This document shows positions 19,317-32,880 of a DNA stretch of 64,000 nucleotides, piece by piece; position 1 is the first letter of the stretch; each line of letters starts with the position of its first letter. A program made the translations under genes and the position numbers. The notes under the pieces are model-generated. The model worked only from the letters and a program-made list of their open reading frames with translations, searched no databases and was not told the origin of the DNA. The DNA is from Polaromonas glacialis (lineage in GTDB: Bacteria; Pseudomonadota; Gammaproteobacteria; Burkholderiales; Burkholderiaceae_C), in contig NZ_KL448323.1 in NCBI RefSeq assembly GCF_000709345.1, positions 208,884 to 272,883 of the forward strand, written 5' to 3'.

Positions 19317-20138
19317 TCAGGCGCTGGCATTCAGCGCTTCCAGTTCGGCATCGCTGAAACCCGCCTGGCGCCTGGCCTGCAGGTTCAGCGGCCCTTTCAG
19401 TCGTGGCGCGCCGTATTGCGCCGCCAGCAGCGCATAGGTGGCCAGCGGTTCCAGCCCGCGCTGGGTACACAGGGCGCGGTACCAGTGGTTGCCGATGGCC
19501 ACATGCCCGATTTCGTCGCGCAGGATGATGTCCAGGATGCTGACTGCGCGCAGGGCCTGCGGCGTGCCGACCTTGCGCAGCTTGGCCTGCATCGGCGGCG
19601 TGGCGTCCAGCCCGCGCGCCTCCAGCGTGCGTGGAACCAGCGCCATGCGCGCCAGTACATCGCCCTCGGTTTTGCGCGTCATGTCCCACAGGCCGGTGTG
19701 CGCCGCGAAGTCGCCGTAGTCATGGCCCAGGGTTTGCAGGTGGCCGCGCAGCAGGCTGAAGTGTTCGGCCTCTTCCGCCGCCACCTGCAGCCAGTCGAGG
19801 TAATAGGCGCGCGGCATGCCGGCAAAGCGCCAGACCGCATCGAGCGCCAGGTTGATCGCGTTGAACTCGATATGCGTCACCGCATGCAGCAGCGCGGCCA
19901 GCCCGTCCGGTGTGAAGGGCGAGCGCCGGGGCATGTCCAGGTGCGTGCGCAATTCGGGCCGAGGCGGACAGCCCGGAACGCCAGAGGGCGCGGTGATGTG
20001 TTTGTCAGGTGCTATTAAAATAGTAGCTGCTTGTGCATGTAGCGCCTGCGCAAGAAGCACTTTTTGTTGTGAATCAGGCTCCAGGATCGCCTGCAGGGCA
20101 AGCTGGCGCAGTTCGGGCGCGGGTGGCGTGTCGGTCAT
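19317..20138 (-). CDS. DUF455 family ferritin-like protein
   Basis: This 273-residue protein has a ferritin-like helical bundle with metal-ligand patterns: THIEFNAINLALD, then AAEEAEHFSLL and RDEIGHVAIGNHWY. DUF455 proteins are uncharacterised and have been linked by similarity to diiron hydroxylases such as MiaE. The chosen ATG gives MTDTPPAPELRQLALQAILE. Residues 22-43 (SQQKVLLAQALHAQAATILI) come from a copy of the dispersed repeat, placed in the variable N-terminal part before the bundle. It diverges from the carbonic-anhydrase-like gene. Confidence 0.88.
   Translation of the reverse strand: MTDTPPAPELRQLALQAILEPDSQQKVLLAQALHAQAATILIAPDKHITAPSGVPGCPPRPELRTHLDMPRRSPFTPDGLAALLHAVTHIEFNAINLALDAVWRFAGMPRAYYLDWLQVAAEEAEHFSLLRGHLQTLGHDYGDFAAHTGLWDMTRKTEGDVLARMALVPRTLEARGLDATPPMQAKLRKVGTPQALRAVSILDIILRDEIGHVAIGNHWYRALCTQRGLEPLATYALLAAQYGAPRLKGPLNLQARRQAGFSDAELEALNASA
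20011..20075 (-). repeat. Hairpin repeat copy R3, inside the DUF455 gene
   Basis: This is a well-kept copy with CTATTAAAATAGTAGCTGC, then TGCGCAAGAAGCAC, then a T-rich end. It is in the sense orientation of the gene and adds the peptide AQALHAQAATILIA near the N-terminus. Confidence 0.85.
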
Positions 20139-20251
20139 GCCCGGATTGTCGTTGATGCGGTTTGGCGGCAAAAACCCGGCCCGGACACGCGGCCCGGCGC
20201 CTGCCTACAATCGAAAACCGTTTTCACCACCCGCTACTCCGAAGGAACCCC

Positions 20252-20776
20252 ATGGCCATTTACCAGCTGGACGATCTGCAACCTTCCCTCCATGAATCGG
20301 CCTGGGTGGCCGACAGCGCGCAGGTCATGGGCAATGTGACGCTGGCTGAGGGCAGCAGCGTCTGGTTTGGCGTGGTGGCCCGGGGCGATACCGCACCCAT
20401 CAGTGTCGGCAAGGGCTCGAACATCCAGGACAACAGCGTGCTGCATTCCGACGAAGGCATGCCGCTGGTGATTGGCGAGAACGTCACCGTCGGCCACCAG
20501 GTCATGCTGCACGGCTGCACGATTGGCGACGGATCGCTCATCGGCATCCAGGCGGTGGTGCTTAACGGCGCGAAGATCGGCAAAAATTGCCTGGTCGGCG
20601 CCGGCTCGCTGGTCACCGAAGGCAAGGAGTTTCCCGATGGCTGCATGATCCTGGGCAGCCCCGCCAAGGCGGTGCGGCAATTGACCGACGCGCAGATCGA
20701 GGGTTTAAAAATGAGCGCGCAGCACTATATGGACAATGCCCGGCGCTACAAGGCCGGCCTCAAGAAACTGGGCTGA
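20252..20776 (+). CDS. Gamma-carbonic anhydrase family protein
   Basis: This 174-residue protein is a left-handed beta-helix of hexapeptide repeats in the YrdA/CaiE-like branch of gamma-carbonic anhydrases. Candidate zinc ligands are His65 (LHSDEG), His82 (VGHQV) and His87 (MLHGC). The gene has GAAGGAA just before its ATG. Many members have weak or no carbonic anhydrase activity, so the exact role is open. hslO follows 57 bases later on the same strand. Confidence 0.93.
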   Translation: MAIYQLDDLQPSLHESAWVADSAQVMGNVTLAEGSSVWFGVVARGDTAPISVGKGSNIQDNSVLHSDEGMPLVIGENVTVGHQVMLHGCTIGDGSLIGIQAVVLNGAKIGKNCLVGAGSLVTEGKEFPDGCMILGSPAKAVRQLTDAQIEGLKMSAQHYMDNARRYKAGLKKLG

Positions 20777-20833
20777 ACGCCCGGTTTTGCTTTTTTGGGC
20801 AAAGCCCGCCAGCCACTTTTATATTTTCCAGCC

Positions 20834-21802
20834 ATGTCCGAACTCCACAAATTTATTTTCGACGGCCTGCCAGTGCGCGGCATGATCGTGCGCCTGACCG
20901 ACTCGTGGCAGGAAATCCTCAAGCGCCGCGAGGCGGCCGGCGGCTACCCACCCGAAGTCATGCAGCTGCTGGGCGAAATGACGGCGGCCGGCGCGCTGAT
21001 GCAAAGCAACATCAAATTCAACGGCGCGCTGATCCTGCAGATTTTCGGCGACGGCCCGGTCAAGCTGGCCGTGGCCGAGGTCCAGCCCGACCTGAGCCTG
21101 CGCGCCACCGCCACCGTGACCGGCGAGGTGCCCGAGGGAAGTTCCCTGAGCCAGCTGGTCAATGTGAAGAACGAAGGGCGCTGCGCCATCACGCTTGACC
21201 CCAAGGACAAGTTCCCGGGCCAGCAACCCTACCAGGGCGTGGTGCCGCTGTTTGGCGACCGGCATGAAAAAATCGAAAAGCTCAGTGAGGTGCTGGAGCA
21301 CTACATGCTGCAAAGCGAGCAGCTCGACACCCGCCTGATCCTGGCGGCCGACGGCAACGTGGCCGCCGGCCTGCTGATCCAGCGCCTGCCGGTCAAGGGC
21401 CAGGGCAACCTCGAAGGCCAGATGGACCGCCAGGCCAATGAAGACCAGATCGGCGTGAATGAAGACTACCAGCGCATCGCCCTGCTGGCCGGCACGCTCA
21501 AGCGCGAGGAGCTGCTGACCCTGGATGTGGACACGATCTTGCGCCGGTTGTTCTGGGAAGAACCCGTCACGCGCTTCGAGCCGCTCACGCCGAGCTTTGC
21601 CTGCAGCTGCTCGCGCGAACGTGTGGGCAACATGCTGCGCGGCCTCGGAACGGCGGAGATTGAAAGCATCATTGCCGAGCGCGGCCAGGTCGATGTGGCC
21701 TGTGAATTCTGCGGGGCGCAGTACGGATTCGATCCGGTCGATGCGGCGCAGATTTTCACGCACCCGGTCCAGCAGCCGCCGCCGACGTCAACGGTTCAAT
21801 AA
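20834..21802 (+). CDS. hslO: Redox-regulated chaperone Hsp33
   Basis: Hsp33 is a cytoplasmic holdase switched on by oxidation. The 322-residue protein has the N-terminal chaperone domain and a C-terminal redox switch with four zinc cysteines: FACSCSRERV near residue 256 and ACEFCGAQYGF near 292. That CxC plus CxxC arrangement is diagnostic. The gene's last 15 bases overlap the 3' end of a convergent gene for a small Cys-rich hypothetical protein. Confidence 0.96.
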   Translation: MSELHKFIFDGLPVRGMIVRLTDSWQEILKRREAAGGYPPEVMQLLGEMTAAGALMQSNIKFNGALILQIFGDGPVKLAVAEVQPDLSLRATATVTGEVPEGSSLSQLVNVKNEGRCAITLDPKDKFPGQQPYQGVVPLFGDRHEKIEKLSEVLEHYMLQSEQLDTRLILAADGNVAAGLLIQRLPVKGQGNLEGQMDRQANEDQIGVNEDYQRIALLAGTLKREELLTLDVDTILRRLFWEEPVTRFEPLTPSFACSCSRERVGNMLRGLGTAEIESIIAERGQVDVACEFCGAQYGFDPVDAAQIFTHPVQQPPPTSTVQ

Positions 21803-22294
21803 GGGACGCGCCTGCTGGCCGGGCGTTGAATCCACGCTGTCGCGCCGGGCCAGCAAGGCGGTCAGCAGCCGGTGCTCGCACTGCGGGTCGCTGCACTTGT
21901 CGCACATCCAGACCCAGGGCTGGCTTTTCAGGCCGGACGGGCGAGTGGCTTGCCTGGGCCGGCCGGCAGCCGGCAGCAAGCTTTCCACCGCCTGCAGCGC
22001 ATGGGCCAGCCGCTCGCCGGCCGTGCCGTACAGCACGCGGTAGGAAACGGCATCTTGTGCCAGCGCGGTGCGAATCGAATGGTCGGCCGTTTCCCGGCTT
22101 TGCGCGGGATCGGGTGGTTCCACCCCTGCCAGCAACACCAGGTCAAAACCGGAAAGGCTGGCGGGGAGTGCGCCCGCGCCGGCAGCCGTGAGCCGCATCA
22201 TGTGGGGGTCGAGGGCGTGCATCGCCTTTTCCAGGGCTACTGCAAGTTCCGACAGTTGGGCCGGACAGGCATCCAGCAGCGCAATGTTCAGCAT
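21788..22294 (-). CDS. Hypothetical protein with CxxCx4CxH motif
   Basis: I do not recognise this 168-residue protein. The first 100 residues look like a small alpha/beta domain (LNIALLDACPAQ; FDLVLLAGVEPPDP), reminiscent of a nucleotide or ParA-like accessory fold without a P-loop. Near the C-terminus it has WMCDKCSDPQCEHRLL, a possible zinc or iron-sulfur site. It is downstream of ftsB on the same strand and overlaps the hslO 3' end by 15 bases. Confidence 0.7.
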   Translation of the reverse strand: MLNIALLDACPAQLSELAVALEKAMHALDPHMMRLTAAGAGALPASLSGFDLVLLAGVEPPDPAQSRETADHSIRTALAQDAVSYRVLYGTAGERLAHALQAVESLLPAAGRPRQATRPSGLKSQPWVWMCDKCSDPQCEHRLLTALLARRDSVDSTPGQQARPLLNR

Positions 22295-22360
22295 GGCCGT
22301 GCATGCCGATGCAGCGCGCCCTGAACAGGCGCATGGCCCGCTGGCTGCCGGCCAAGCCGA

Positions 22361-22639
22361 TCAATCGGTGAACTGCACGAACATTTCATTGGGCTTGACC
22401 ATGCCGAGTTCGCTGCGCGCCTTTTCCTCGACCATCTCCAGGCCTTCCTGCAGATCCTTGATCTCGGTGGCCAGCTGGTCGTTGCTCGCCTGGCGCAGCT
22501 TGTTGTTCGCCATCTGCTCCTCCAGGCGCTGCTGCATCTCGCGCACGTTGGGAATGCTGCCGCGTCCCATCCAGAGCTGGGCCTGGAACAGCCCGAGCAG
22601 CGCGACCAGAACGGCAGGAACCAATAAGCGCTTGCTCAT
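22361..22639 (-). CDS. ftsB: Cell division protein FtsB
   Basis: FtsB is a small bitopic divisome protein that forms a complex with FtsL and FtsQ. The 92-residue product has an N-terminal membrane helix (LLVPAVLVALLGLFQAQLW), then a coiled coil (REMQQRLEEQMANNKLRQ), then the conserved short ELGMVKPNEMFVQ segment. It begins 15 bases after the eno stop, the usual eno-ftsB pairing. Confidence 0.93.
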   Translation of the reverse strand: MSKRLLVPAVLVALLGLFQAQLWMGRGSIPNVREMQQRLEEQMANNKLRQASNDQLATEIKDLQEGLEMVEEKARSELGMVKPNEMFVQFTD

Positions 22640-22654
22640 GGGCTGGCGGATGCC

Positions 22655-23962
<1,308 letters not shown>

Positions 23963-24003
23963 TTACAAACCAAAATTATTTTCAGTAAAACCGCTTTTCC
24001 TGG

Positions 24004-27424
<3,421 letters not shown>

Positions 27425-27441
27425 GCGCAGCGCGGGGTTTT

Positions 27442-27506
27442 TTTGATAAAAAAGGCCTTTTGCGCAATACGGGCATGTGCAGGCAGCTATTGAAAAAAGA
27501 GCAATC
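27442..27506 (+). repeat. Hairpin repeat copy R4, between mocA-like gene and paoC
   Basis: This is an intergenic copy with AAGGCCTTTTGCGCAATAC, then GTGCAGGCAGCTATT, and it reaches the paoC stop codon (27507-27505). It fills most of the 80-base gap between the two convergent genes. Confidence 0.88.
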
Positions 27507-29790
27507 AGTCCGGCGCCATGACCTTGTCCGGTGTCATCGGCGTGCTGCGCACGCGCCGTCCGGTGGCGTGGTAGATCGCATTGCAGACGGCCGCCGCCAC
27601 GCCGACGATGCCGATCTCGCCCACCCCCTTGGCGCCCAGGCGGCTGACGATACGGTCGTCTTCTTCTACAAAGATCACGTCGATGTCATGGATGTCGGCG
27701 TTCACCGCCACGTGGTATTCGGCCAGGTTGTGGTTCATGAAGCGGCCCAGCGCGTGGTCGCTGTGGGTTTCCTCGTGCAGTGCCTGGCTGATGCCCCAGA
27801 CCACGCTGCCCACGATCTGGCTGCGTGCGGTCTTGGCGCTGATGATGCGGCCTGCCGCAATCGCGCTGACCACCCGCGTCACGCGCACGGTGCCAAAGGC
27901 CTCGTCCACCCGCACCTCGCAAAACACCGCCGAATGCGTGGCGCGCACATACTGCTTCTGCTTCAGGGCGTTGGGCAGCATCAGGTATTTTTCCTCGATG
28001 CTGTCCAGGCCAGCGGCCGCCAGGATGTCGGTGAATGGCACGGCCGAGCCCGGCATCTTGATCAGCTGCAGGCAGCCATTGACGCATTCGACCTCATGGG
28101 ATGCGGTGATTTCAAATGGCGAATCGGGCATGGCCCGGGCCAGCTTCCAGAGCTTTTTCTGCAGCTTCTCGCACACGCCTTCGACCGCCGAGCCGACAGT
28201 GGCGACATGCGACGAGCCGCCTTCGACCGGCGCAAACGGCAGCGTCGAGTCGCCAAGGCGAAACGTCACCTTCTCCAGAGGCAGGCCCATGGCAGCGGCG
28301 GCGATCTGGCTCATCACGGTGTAGGTGCCGGTGCCGATGTCGCTGGTCGCGCTGCTGACGACAAGCCGGCCGTCGGCGTGCAGCACCGCGCCCGCGCGCG
28401 CCAGCATCTGCAGCGCATCCCAGGTGCCGGTAGCCATGCCCCAGCCGATCAGTTCGTTGCCCTCTTGCATCGAGCGCGGTGCGGCCGGACGGCCGGCCCA
28501 GCCAAAGCGCTCGGCGCCCTGCGCGTAGCAGGCGCGCAGTTCCTTGCTGGAGTAGGGCAGGTTCCTGGCCGCGTCGCGCTCTGCGTAGTTTTTCAGCCGC
28601 AGCGCCAGCGGGTCCATGCCAAGGGCATACGACAGCTCGTCCATCGCCACTTCCAGCGCATGCACACCGTGCGCCGCACCGGGCGCGCGCATGTCCAGGG
28701 GGCTGTACTGGTCGAGCGCGACCAGCTTGTAGTCCAGCCGCACGTTGTCGCACTGGTAGAGCTGGCCCGACCAGTTCACCACCACTTCCACGTAGTCTTC
28801 CAGCCTGGACGTTTCGGCTACCGCTTCATGCACCACGGCCTTGAGCGTGCCGTCGCGCTCGGCGGCGAGTTTCACCCGCTGCCAGGTTTCGGGCCGGTGG
28901 CCAAAGGTGAACATCTGCTGGCGCGTGAGCACCACGCGCAACGAACGTTTGAGTTGCAATGCGCCCATCACCGCCAGAATCAGCTGGTATTGCGGCCGCA
29001 GGCCCGAGCCGAAAGCGCCGCCGACAAACGGGTTTTTCACCGTCACCTTGTCCTTGGACAGGCCAAACACCTGCGACACCATCCAGCGGCTGTTTTGCGC
29101 GCCTTGCGTCTTGTCGTAGATCGTCAGGTGGCCGTCGTCCGAGCGAATCACGGTGCTGGCGTGCATTTCCATCGGGTTGTGGTGCTCCACACCGCTGTAG
29201 AAGTCAGCGTGGATGCGCACCGGCGCGGCCTCATAGGCTGCATCGGCATCGCCCGTCGGTTTGGGCGGCGGCGAAAATCCCGCCTTCAGCCGGCTCGGCT
29301 TGTGGCTGCGGTTCAGGTTGGCCAGCAGGTCCGTCTGGTGCGCTTCCTCTTCATAGGTCACCTGCACCAGCGAAGCGGCGTAGCGCGCCGCCTCGAACGT
29401 CTCGGCCAGCACCAGCGCCACCGGCTGGCCGCTGTAGAGCACGCCGTCGCTGTAAAACGGCTTGAAGGGCGAGCCGCCCGGCGCGGTCATGTCCTTGTAG
29501 AACAGGTCCAGCTTGCGCGTCTTGGGCCGGTGCAGGTGCGACAGGATGTCGAGCACGCCCGGTACAGCGCGCGCCTCGTCCAGATGCAGGGCGGTGATGC
29601 GCCCCTTGGCAATCGTGCTGTTCACGACCACGCCGTACGCCATGTCGGGCGCGCTGTGTTCGGCGGCATAGCGCGCCTGGCCCGTTACCTTGGCCGGGCC
29701 GTCGATGCGCGAAATTGCATCGCCCTTGGCCACCAGGCCGGTGCCGGGTTCGGCCACCGGCTGCACATCCTCCTTTAAAACTGCGTTCAT
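27505..29790 (-). CDS. paoC: Molybdopterin-binding aldehyde/xanthine oxidoreductase large subunit, PaoC-type
   Basis: This is the catalytic subunit of a molybdenum hydroxylase of the xanthine oxidase family, 761 residues. It starts MNAVLKEDVQPVAEPG and continues into the a/b hammerhead (RIDGPAKVTGQARYAAE). Molybdenum-site segments include VGGAFGSGLRPQ, GPGAAHG-like APGAAHGVHALE, SDIGTGTYTVMSQ and the active-site Glu in GAKGVGEIGIVG. Length and order match E. coli PaoC (YagR). Its start overlaps the paoB stop as ATGA. The substrate class is likely aromatic or aliphatic aldehydes; that is family inference. Confidence 0.94.
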   Translation of the reverse strand: MNAVLKEDVQPVAEPGTGLVAKGDAISRIDGPAKVTGQARYAAEHSAPDMAYGVVVNSTIAKGRITALHLDEARAVPGVLDILSHLHRPKTRKLDLFYKDMTAPGGSPFKPFYSDGVLYSGQPVALVLAETFEAARYAASLVQVTYEEEAHQTDLLANLNRSHKPSRLKAGFSPPPKPTGDADAAYEAAPVRIHADFYSGVEHHNPMEMHASTVIRSDDGHLTIYDKTQGAQNSRWMVSQVFGLSKDKVTVKNPFVGGAFGSGLRPQYQLILAVMGALQLKRSLRVVLTRQQMFTFGHRPETWQRVKLAAERDGTLKAVVHEAVAETSRLEDYVEVVVNWSGQLYQCDNVRLDYKLVALDQYSPLDMRAPGAAHGVHALEVAMDELSYALGMDPLALRLKNYAERDAARNLPYSSKELRACYAQGAERFGWAGRPAAPRSMQEGNELIGWGMATGTWDALQMLARAGAVLHADGRLVVSSATSDIGTGTYTVMSQIAAAAMGLPLEKVTFRLGDSTLPFAPVEGGSSHVATVGSAVEGVCEKLQKKLWKLARAMPDSPFEITASHEVECVNGCLQLIKMPGSAVPFTDILAAAGLDSIEEKYLMLPNALKQKQYVRATHSAVFCEVRVDEAFGTVRVTRVVSAIAAGRIISAKTARSQIVGSVVWGISQALHEETHSDHALGRFMNHNLAEYHVAVNADIHDIDVIFVEEDDRIVSRLGAKGVGEIGIVGVAAAVCNAIYHATGRRVRSTPMTPDKVMAPD

Positions 29791-30860
29791 GGCGCATCCT
29801 CCGCGTTGTCGTTGTCGTTATTGACTGTATTTGCCACGGTGCCCGCAAGCGCCATTTCCAGCGCCCGCACCACGGCGCGCTGCGACATCGGAATCTTGAA
29901 GGCATTGCTGCCCGGCCCAACGCCCTGCGCCTGCGCGCCGCGCAGCAGGTGCTTGGCGGCCTGCGAAAAGGCAGCAGGGCTGGCGGGCTGGCCCACCAGC
30001 AGCGCCTCGGCCTCGGGGTCGCGCCAGGGTTTGTGCGCCACGCCGCCCAGGGCAATGCGCGCCTCTTTCACCAAGCCATCCGTGCCGATGTCCAGCGCCG
30101 CAGCGACCGACACCAGCGCAAACGCATACGAGGCCCGGTCGCGCAGCTTGAGGTAGGCCGAATGCGCCGCAAAGCCGGGCGCAGGCGGCAGGTCGATGGA
30201 GGTGATCAGCTCGTCGTGCGCCAGCGTGGTATCGATGTCGGGCTGCTCGCCCGGCAGGCGGTGAAAGTCGGCCATGGCAATGGCGCGGCCACCGCGCGGC
30301 GACTGCACCTGCACCACGGCGTCGAGCGCCCGCAGCGCCACGCACATGTCCGACGGGTGCGTGGCAATGCACTGTTCGCTGGCTCCCAGAATCGCATGCA
30401 GGCGCGCCAGTCCGCTGATGGCCGGGCAGCCGCTGCCGGGAACGCGCTTGTTGCACGGCACGCCGGTGTCATAAAAATAATAGCAACGCGTGCGCTGCAG
30501 CAGGTTGCCGCCGTTGCTGGCCATGTTGCGGATCTGCGCCGAAGCACCCGCCAGGATCGCCGCACTCAGCAGCGGGTAGCGGCTGACTACCTGCGCGTGA
30601 TAGGCAGTATCGGCATTGCGCGCCAGTGCGCCCAGGCGCAGGCCGCCGTCCGGCAGGGTCGCGATGCTGTTCAACGCCAGCGGGTTGATGTCCACCAGCC
30701 GCGCCGGCCGCATCACGTTTTCCTTCATCAGATCGAGCAGGTTGGTGCCGCCGGCAATGAACTTGCCAAAGCCTGCCGACGTTGTAGATCCGGGGCCGGG
30801 GCCGATCTGTTCCAGTGCCGTTTCCACGGCACTCGCGGGAAGGTAGGCAAAGTTGATCAT
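29787..30860 (-). CDS. paoB: FAD-binding subunit of PaoABC-type oxidoreductase
   Basis: This 357-residue subunit passes electrons through FAD. FAD contacts are in IAGGTNLLDLMKENVM and NMASNGGNLLQRTRCYYF. The added cysteines in CYYFYDTGVPCNKRVPGSGC match the extra 4Fe-4S cluster known in the PaoB/YagS group and absent from ordinary xanthine dehydrogenases. The chosen ATG gives [11 protein letters not shown] and overlaps the paoA stop as ATGA. The gene in turn overlaps paoC, so the three subunits are coupled. Confidence 0.94.
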   Translation of the reverse strand: MINFAYLPASAVETALEQIGPGPGSTTSAGFGKFIAGGTNLLDLMKENVMRPARLVDINPLALNSIATLPDGGLRLGALARNADTAYHAQVVSRYPLLSAAILAGASAQIRNMASNGGNLLQRTRCYYFYDTGVPCNKRVPGSGCPAISGLARLHAILGASEQCIATHPSDMCVALRALDAVVQVQSPRGGRAIAMADFHRLPGEQPDIDTTLAHDELITSIDLPPAPGFAAHSAYLKLRDRASYAFALVSVAAALDIGTDGLVKEARIALGGVAHKPWRDPEAEALLVGQPASPAAFSQAAKHLLRGAQAQGVGPGSNAFKIPMSQRAVVRALEMALAGTVANTVNNDNDNAEDAP

Positions 30861-31429
30861 GCCGGCACCACGCCGGTGGTGACGGGCCGGCTGGCCGTGG
30901 AGGCCGTGCCCGGTTTTGCGCTGCCCAGCGCCACGTCGCTGACGGCCTGCACGATTTGCGGGTAGGCGCCGCAGCGGCAAATGTTGCCGCTCATCAGCTC
31001 GCGGATGTCATCCGGCGTGCGGGCGTGACCTTCGTTGATAAGCCCGACAGCCGAACAAAGCTGGCCCGGCGTGCAGTAGCCGCACTGAAAGGCGTCGTGG
31101 TCGATAAAAGCCTGCTGCAGCGGGTGCAGCTCCGGGCCGGTCACCAGGTTGGCCAGGCCTTCGACGGTGGTGATCTCGCGGCCGTTTTGCATCACCGCCA
31201 GCGTCAGGCAGGCGTTGATGCGCCGGCCATCGACCAGCACCGTGCAGGCACCACACTGGCCGTGGTCGCAGCCTTTCTTGGTGCCGGTGAGCTGCAGCTT
31301 GTCACGCAGCAGGTCAAGCAAAGACACCCAGGCCTGCACTTCCAGCCGGTAATCCTGCCGGTTGATGCGCAACTCGATGGTGTGTTGCGGCGGTCCGGCC
31401 AGCGCGGCGGAAGGGGGTTGGTCAGCCAT
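30857..31429 (-). CDS. paoA: 2Fe-2S subunit of PaoABC-type oxidoreductase
   Basis: This 190-residue subunit holds two 2Fe-2S clusters. The plant-type cluster ligands are in [17 protein letters not shown] with a fourth cysteine in INAC; the second cluster is in CGYCTPGQ and NICRCGAY. The chosen ATG has AGGAG close upstream. E. coli PaoA has a Tat leader that exports the enzyme; this protein starts [12 protein letters not shown] with no such leader, so the complex is probably cytoplasmic. It is the first gene of the paoABC operon. Confidence 0.94.
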   Translation of the reverse strand: MADQPPSAALAGPPQHTIELRINRQDYRLEVQAWVSLLDLLRDKLQLTGTKKGCDHGQCGACTVLVDGRRINACLTLAVMQNGREITTVEGLANLVTGPELHPLQQAFIDHDAFQCGYCTPGQLCSAVGLINEGHARTPDDIRELMSGNICRCGAYPQIVQAVSDVALGSAKPGTASTASRPVTTGVVPA

Positions 31430-31596
31430 GGCAAGCTCCTGGTGGTGGGGTTTTTGACCGCAGGGCCGGTCATGAAATTGAATGCTAGAGCGCTGCCACC
31501 GAGCCGATTGAAAGCTGCAATACCGCCCGGTTGTCAGACAAGGCCGCATGGAGCAGGGCGCTTTGGCGCTACCTTGAAACTGCTACATTGCCTGCC

Positions 31597-32880
31597 ATGA
31601 CACATCAAGCAAACACGCCGGGCAGCAACCAACCCGCTGAGCTGGCCGGCAAACATATCGTGCTCGGCCTGTCGGGCGGCATTGCCTGCTACAAGTCGGC
31701 CGAGCTGTGCCGGGGGCTCATCAAGGCCGGCGCCACGGTGCAGGTGGTGATGACCGAGGCGGCCGCCCAGTTCATCACGCCGGTCACGATGCAGGCGCTC
31801 AGCGGCAGGCCGGTGTATTTGAACCAGTGGGACGGCCGCGAGCCGAACGCCATGGCGCACATCAACCTGTCGCGCGAAGCCGACGCGATCGTGATTGCGC
31901 CGTGTAGCGCCGACTTCATCGCCCGGCTGGTCCAGGGCCGTGCCGACGAGCTGCTGAGCCTGATGTGCCTGGCGCGTCCCGTGGACCGCGTGCCGCTGCT
32001 GGTGGCGCCGGCAATGAACCGCGAGATGTACGCGCACCCGGCCACGCAGCGCAACCTGGCGCAGCTGGCGCAGGACGGCGCCACGGTGCTCGGCGTGGGC
32101 ACGGGTTTCCAGGCCTGCGGCGAAACCGGCGACGGCCGCATGCTGGAGCCGGACGAGCTGCTCGAAGACATCATTGCCTTTTTCACGCCCAAGGTATTGC
32201 GCGGCCAGCGCGTGCTGGTAACGGCCGGGCCGACCTATGAGGCGATTGACCCGGTGCGCGGCGTCACCAACCTGTCGAGCGGCAAGATGGGCTTTGCCAT
32301 TGCCCGCGCCGCGCGCGAGGCCGGCGCCGAGGTCACGCTAGTGGCCGGGCCGGTCGTTCTGGCCACGCCGCGCGGCGTCACGCGCATCGACGTGAAATCA
32401 GCATCAAATATGCTCTCTGCGGTTTCTGGATGTGCGCAGTCAGCTACTATTTTCATAGCAACGGCGGCTGTGGCCGACTGGCGGCCGACCGACCCTTCGT
32501 TGCAGAAAATCAAGAAGGACGGCTCCGGCCAGACGCCGCAGCTGGCCTTCACCGAAAACACCGACATCCTGGCGACGGTTGCCCAGTCGCCGGCCGCGCA
32601 GGCGGGCCGGCTGTATTGCGTCGGCTTTGCGGCCGAAAGCCATGACCTGCTGGAAAACGCGCAGGCCAAGCGCTTGCGCAAGCAGGTGCCGCTGCTGGTC
32701 GGCAACATCGGCCCCGATACCTTCGGCCAGGACGACAATGCCCTGCTGCTGATCGATGCGCAGGGCAGCCTTGAATTGCCCCGGGCGTCCAAGCGCTCGC
32801 TGGCGCAGCGGCTGGTCGGCGAGATTGCCCGCCGGATTGAAACCCATGCGCCCGCCAGGCAGAACACCACGCTCTCATGA
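31597..32880 (+). CDS. coaBC: Bifunctional phosphopantothenoylcysteine decarboxylase/synthetase CoaBC
   Basis: CoaBC makes 4'-phosphopantothenoylcysteine and then decarboxylates it, two steps of coenzyme A synthesis. The 427-residue protein has the CoaC flavoprotein half (LGLSGGIACYKSAEL; APAMNREMYAHPA) and the CoaB half (VTAGPTYEAIDPVRG; TNLSSGKMG; ATAAVADWRP). The usual active-site His is in AHINLSREAD. Residues 269-288 coincide with a repeat copy but the alignment length with other CoaBC proteins looks unchanged. Its stop overlaps the next gene as ATGA, giving a coaBC-hypothetical-dut operon. Confidence 0.96.
   Translation: MTHQANTPGSNQPAELAGKHIVLGLSGGIACYKSAELCRGLIKAGATVQVVMTEAAAQFITPVTMQALSGRPVYLNQWDGREPNAMAHINLSREADAIVIAPCSADFIARLVQGRADELLSLMCLARPVDRVPLLVAPAMNREMYAHPATQRNLAQLAQDGATVLGVGTGFQACGETGDGRMLEPDELLEDIIAFFTPKVLRGQRVLVTAGPTYEAIDPVRGVTNLSSGKMGFAIARAAREAGAEVTLVAGPVVLATPRGVTRIDVKSASNMLSAVSGCAQSATIFIATAAVADWRPTDPSLQKIKKDGSGQTPQLAFTENTDILATVAQSPAAQAGRLYCVGFAAESHDLLENAQAKRLRKQVPLLVGNIGPDTFGQDDNALLLIDAQGSLELPRASKRSLAQRLVGEIARRIETHAPARQNTTLS
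32401..32459 (+). repeat. Hairpin repeat copy R5, inside coaBC
   Basis: This diverged copy keeps GATGTGCGCAGTCAGCTACT and the end TTTTCATAGC, plus a weaker left half. It is sense to coaBC and encodes VSGCAQSATIFIA just before the conserved AAVADWRP motif. Unlike the others it overlies a conserved core position of the protein, so chance similarity must be considered. Confidence 0.55.

Noticed and set aside
30470..30490. ATAAAAATAATAGCAAC resembles the end of the hairpin repeat
   Set aside because: It encodes the native QRTRCYYFYD motif of PaoB and lacks the rest of the element.
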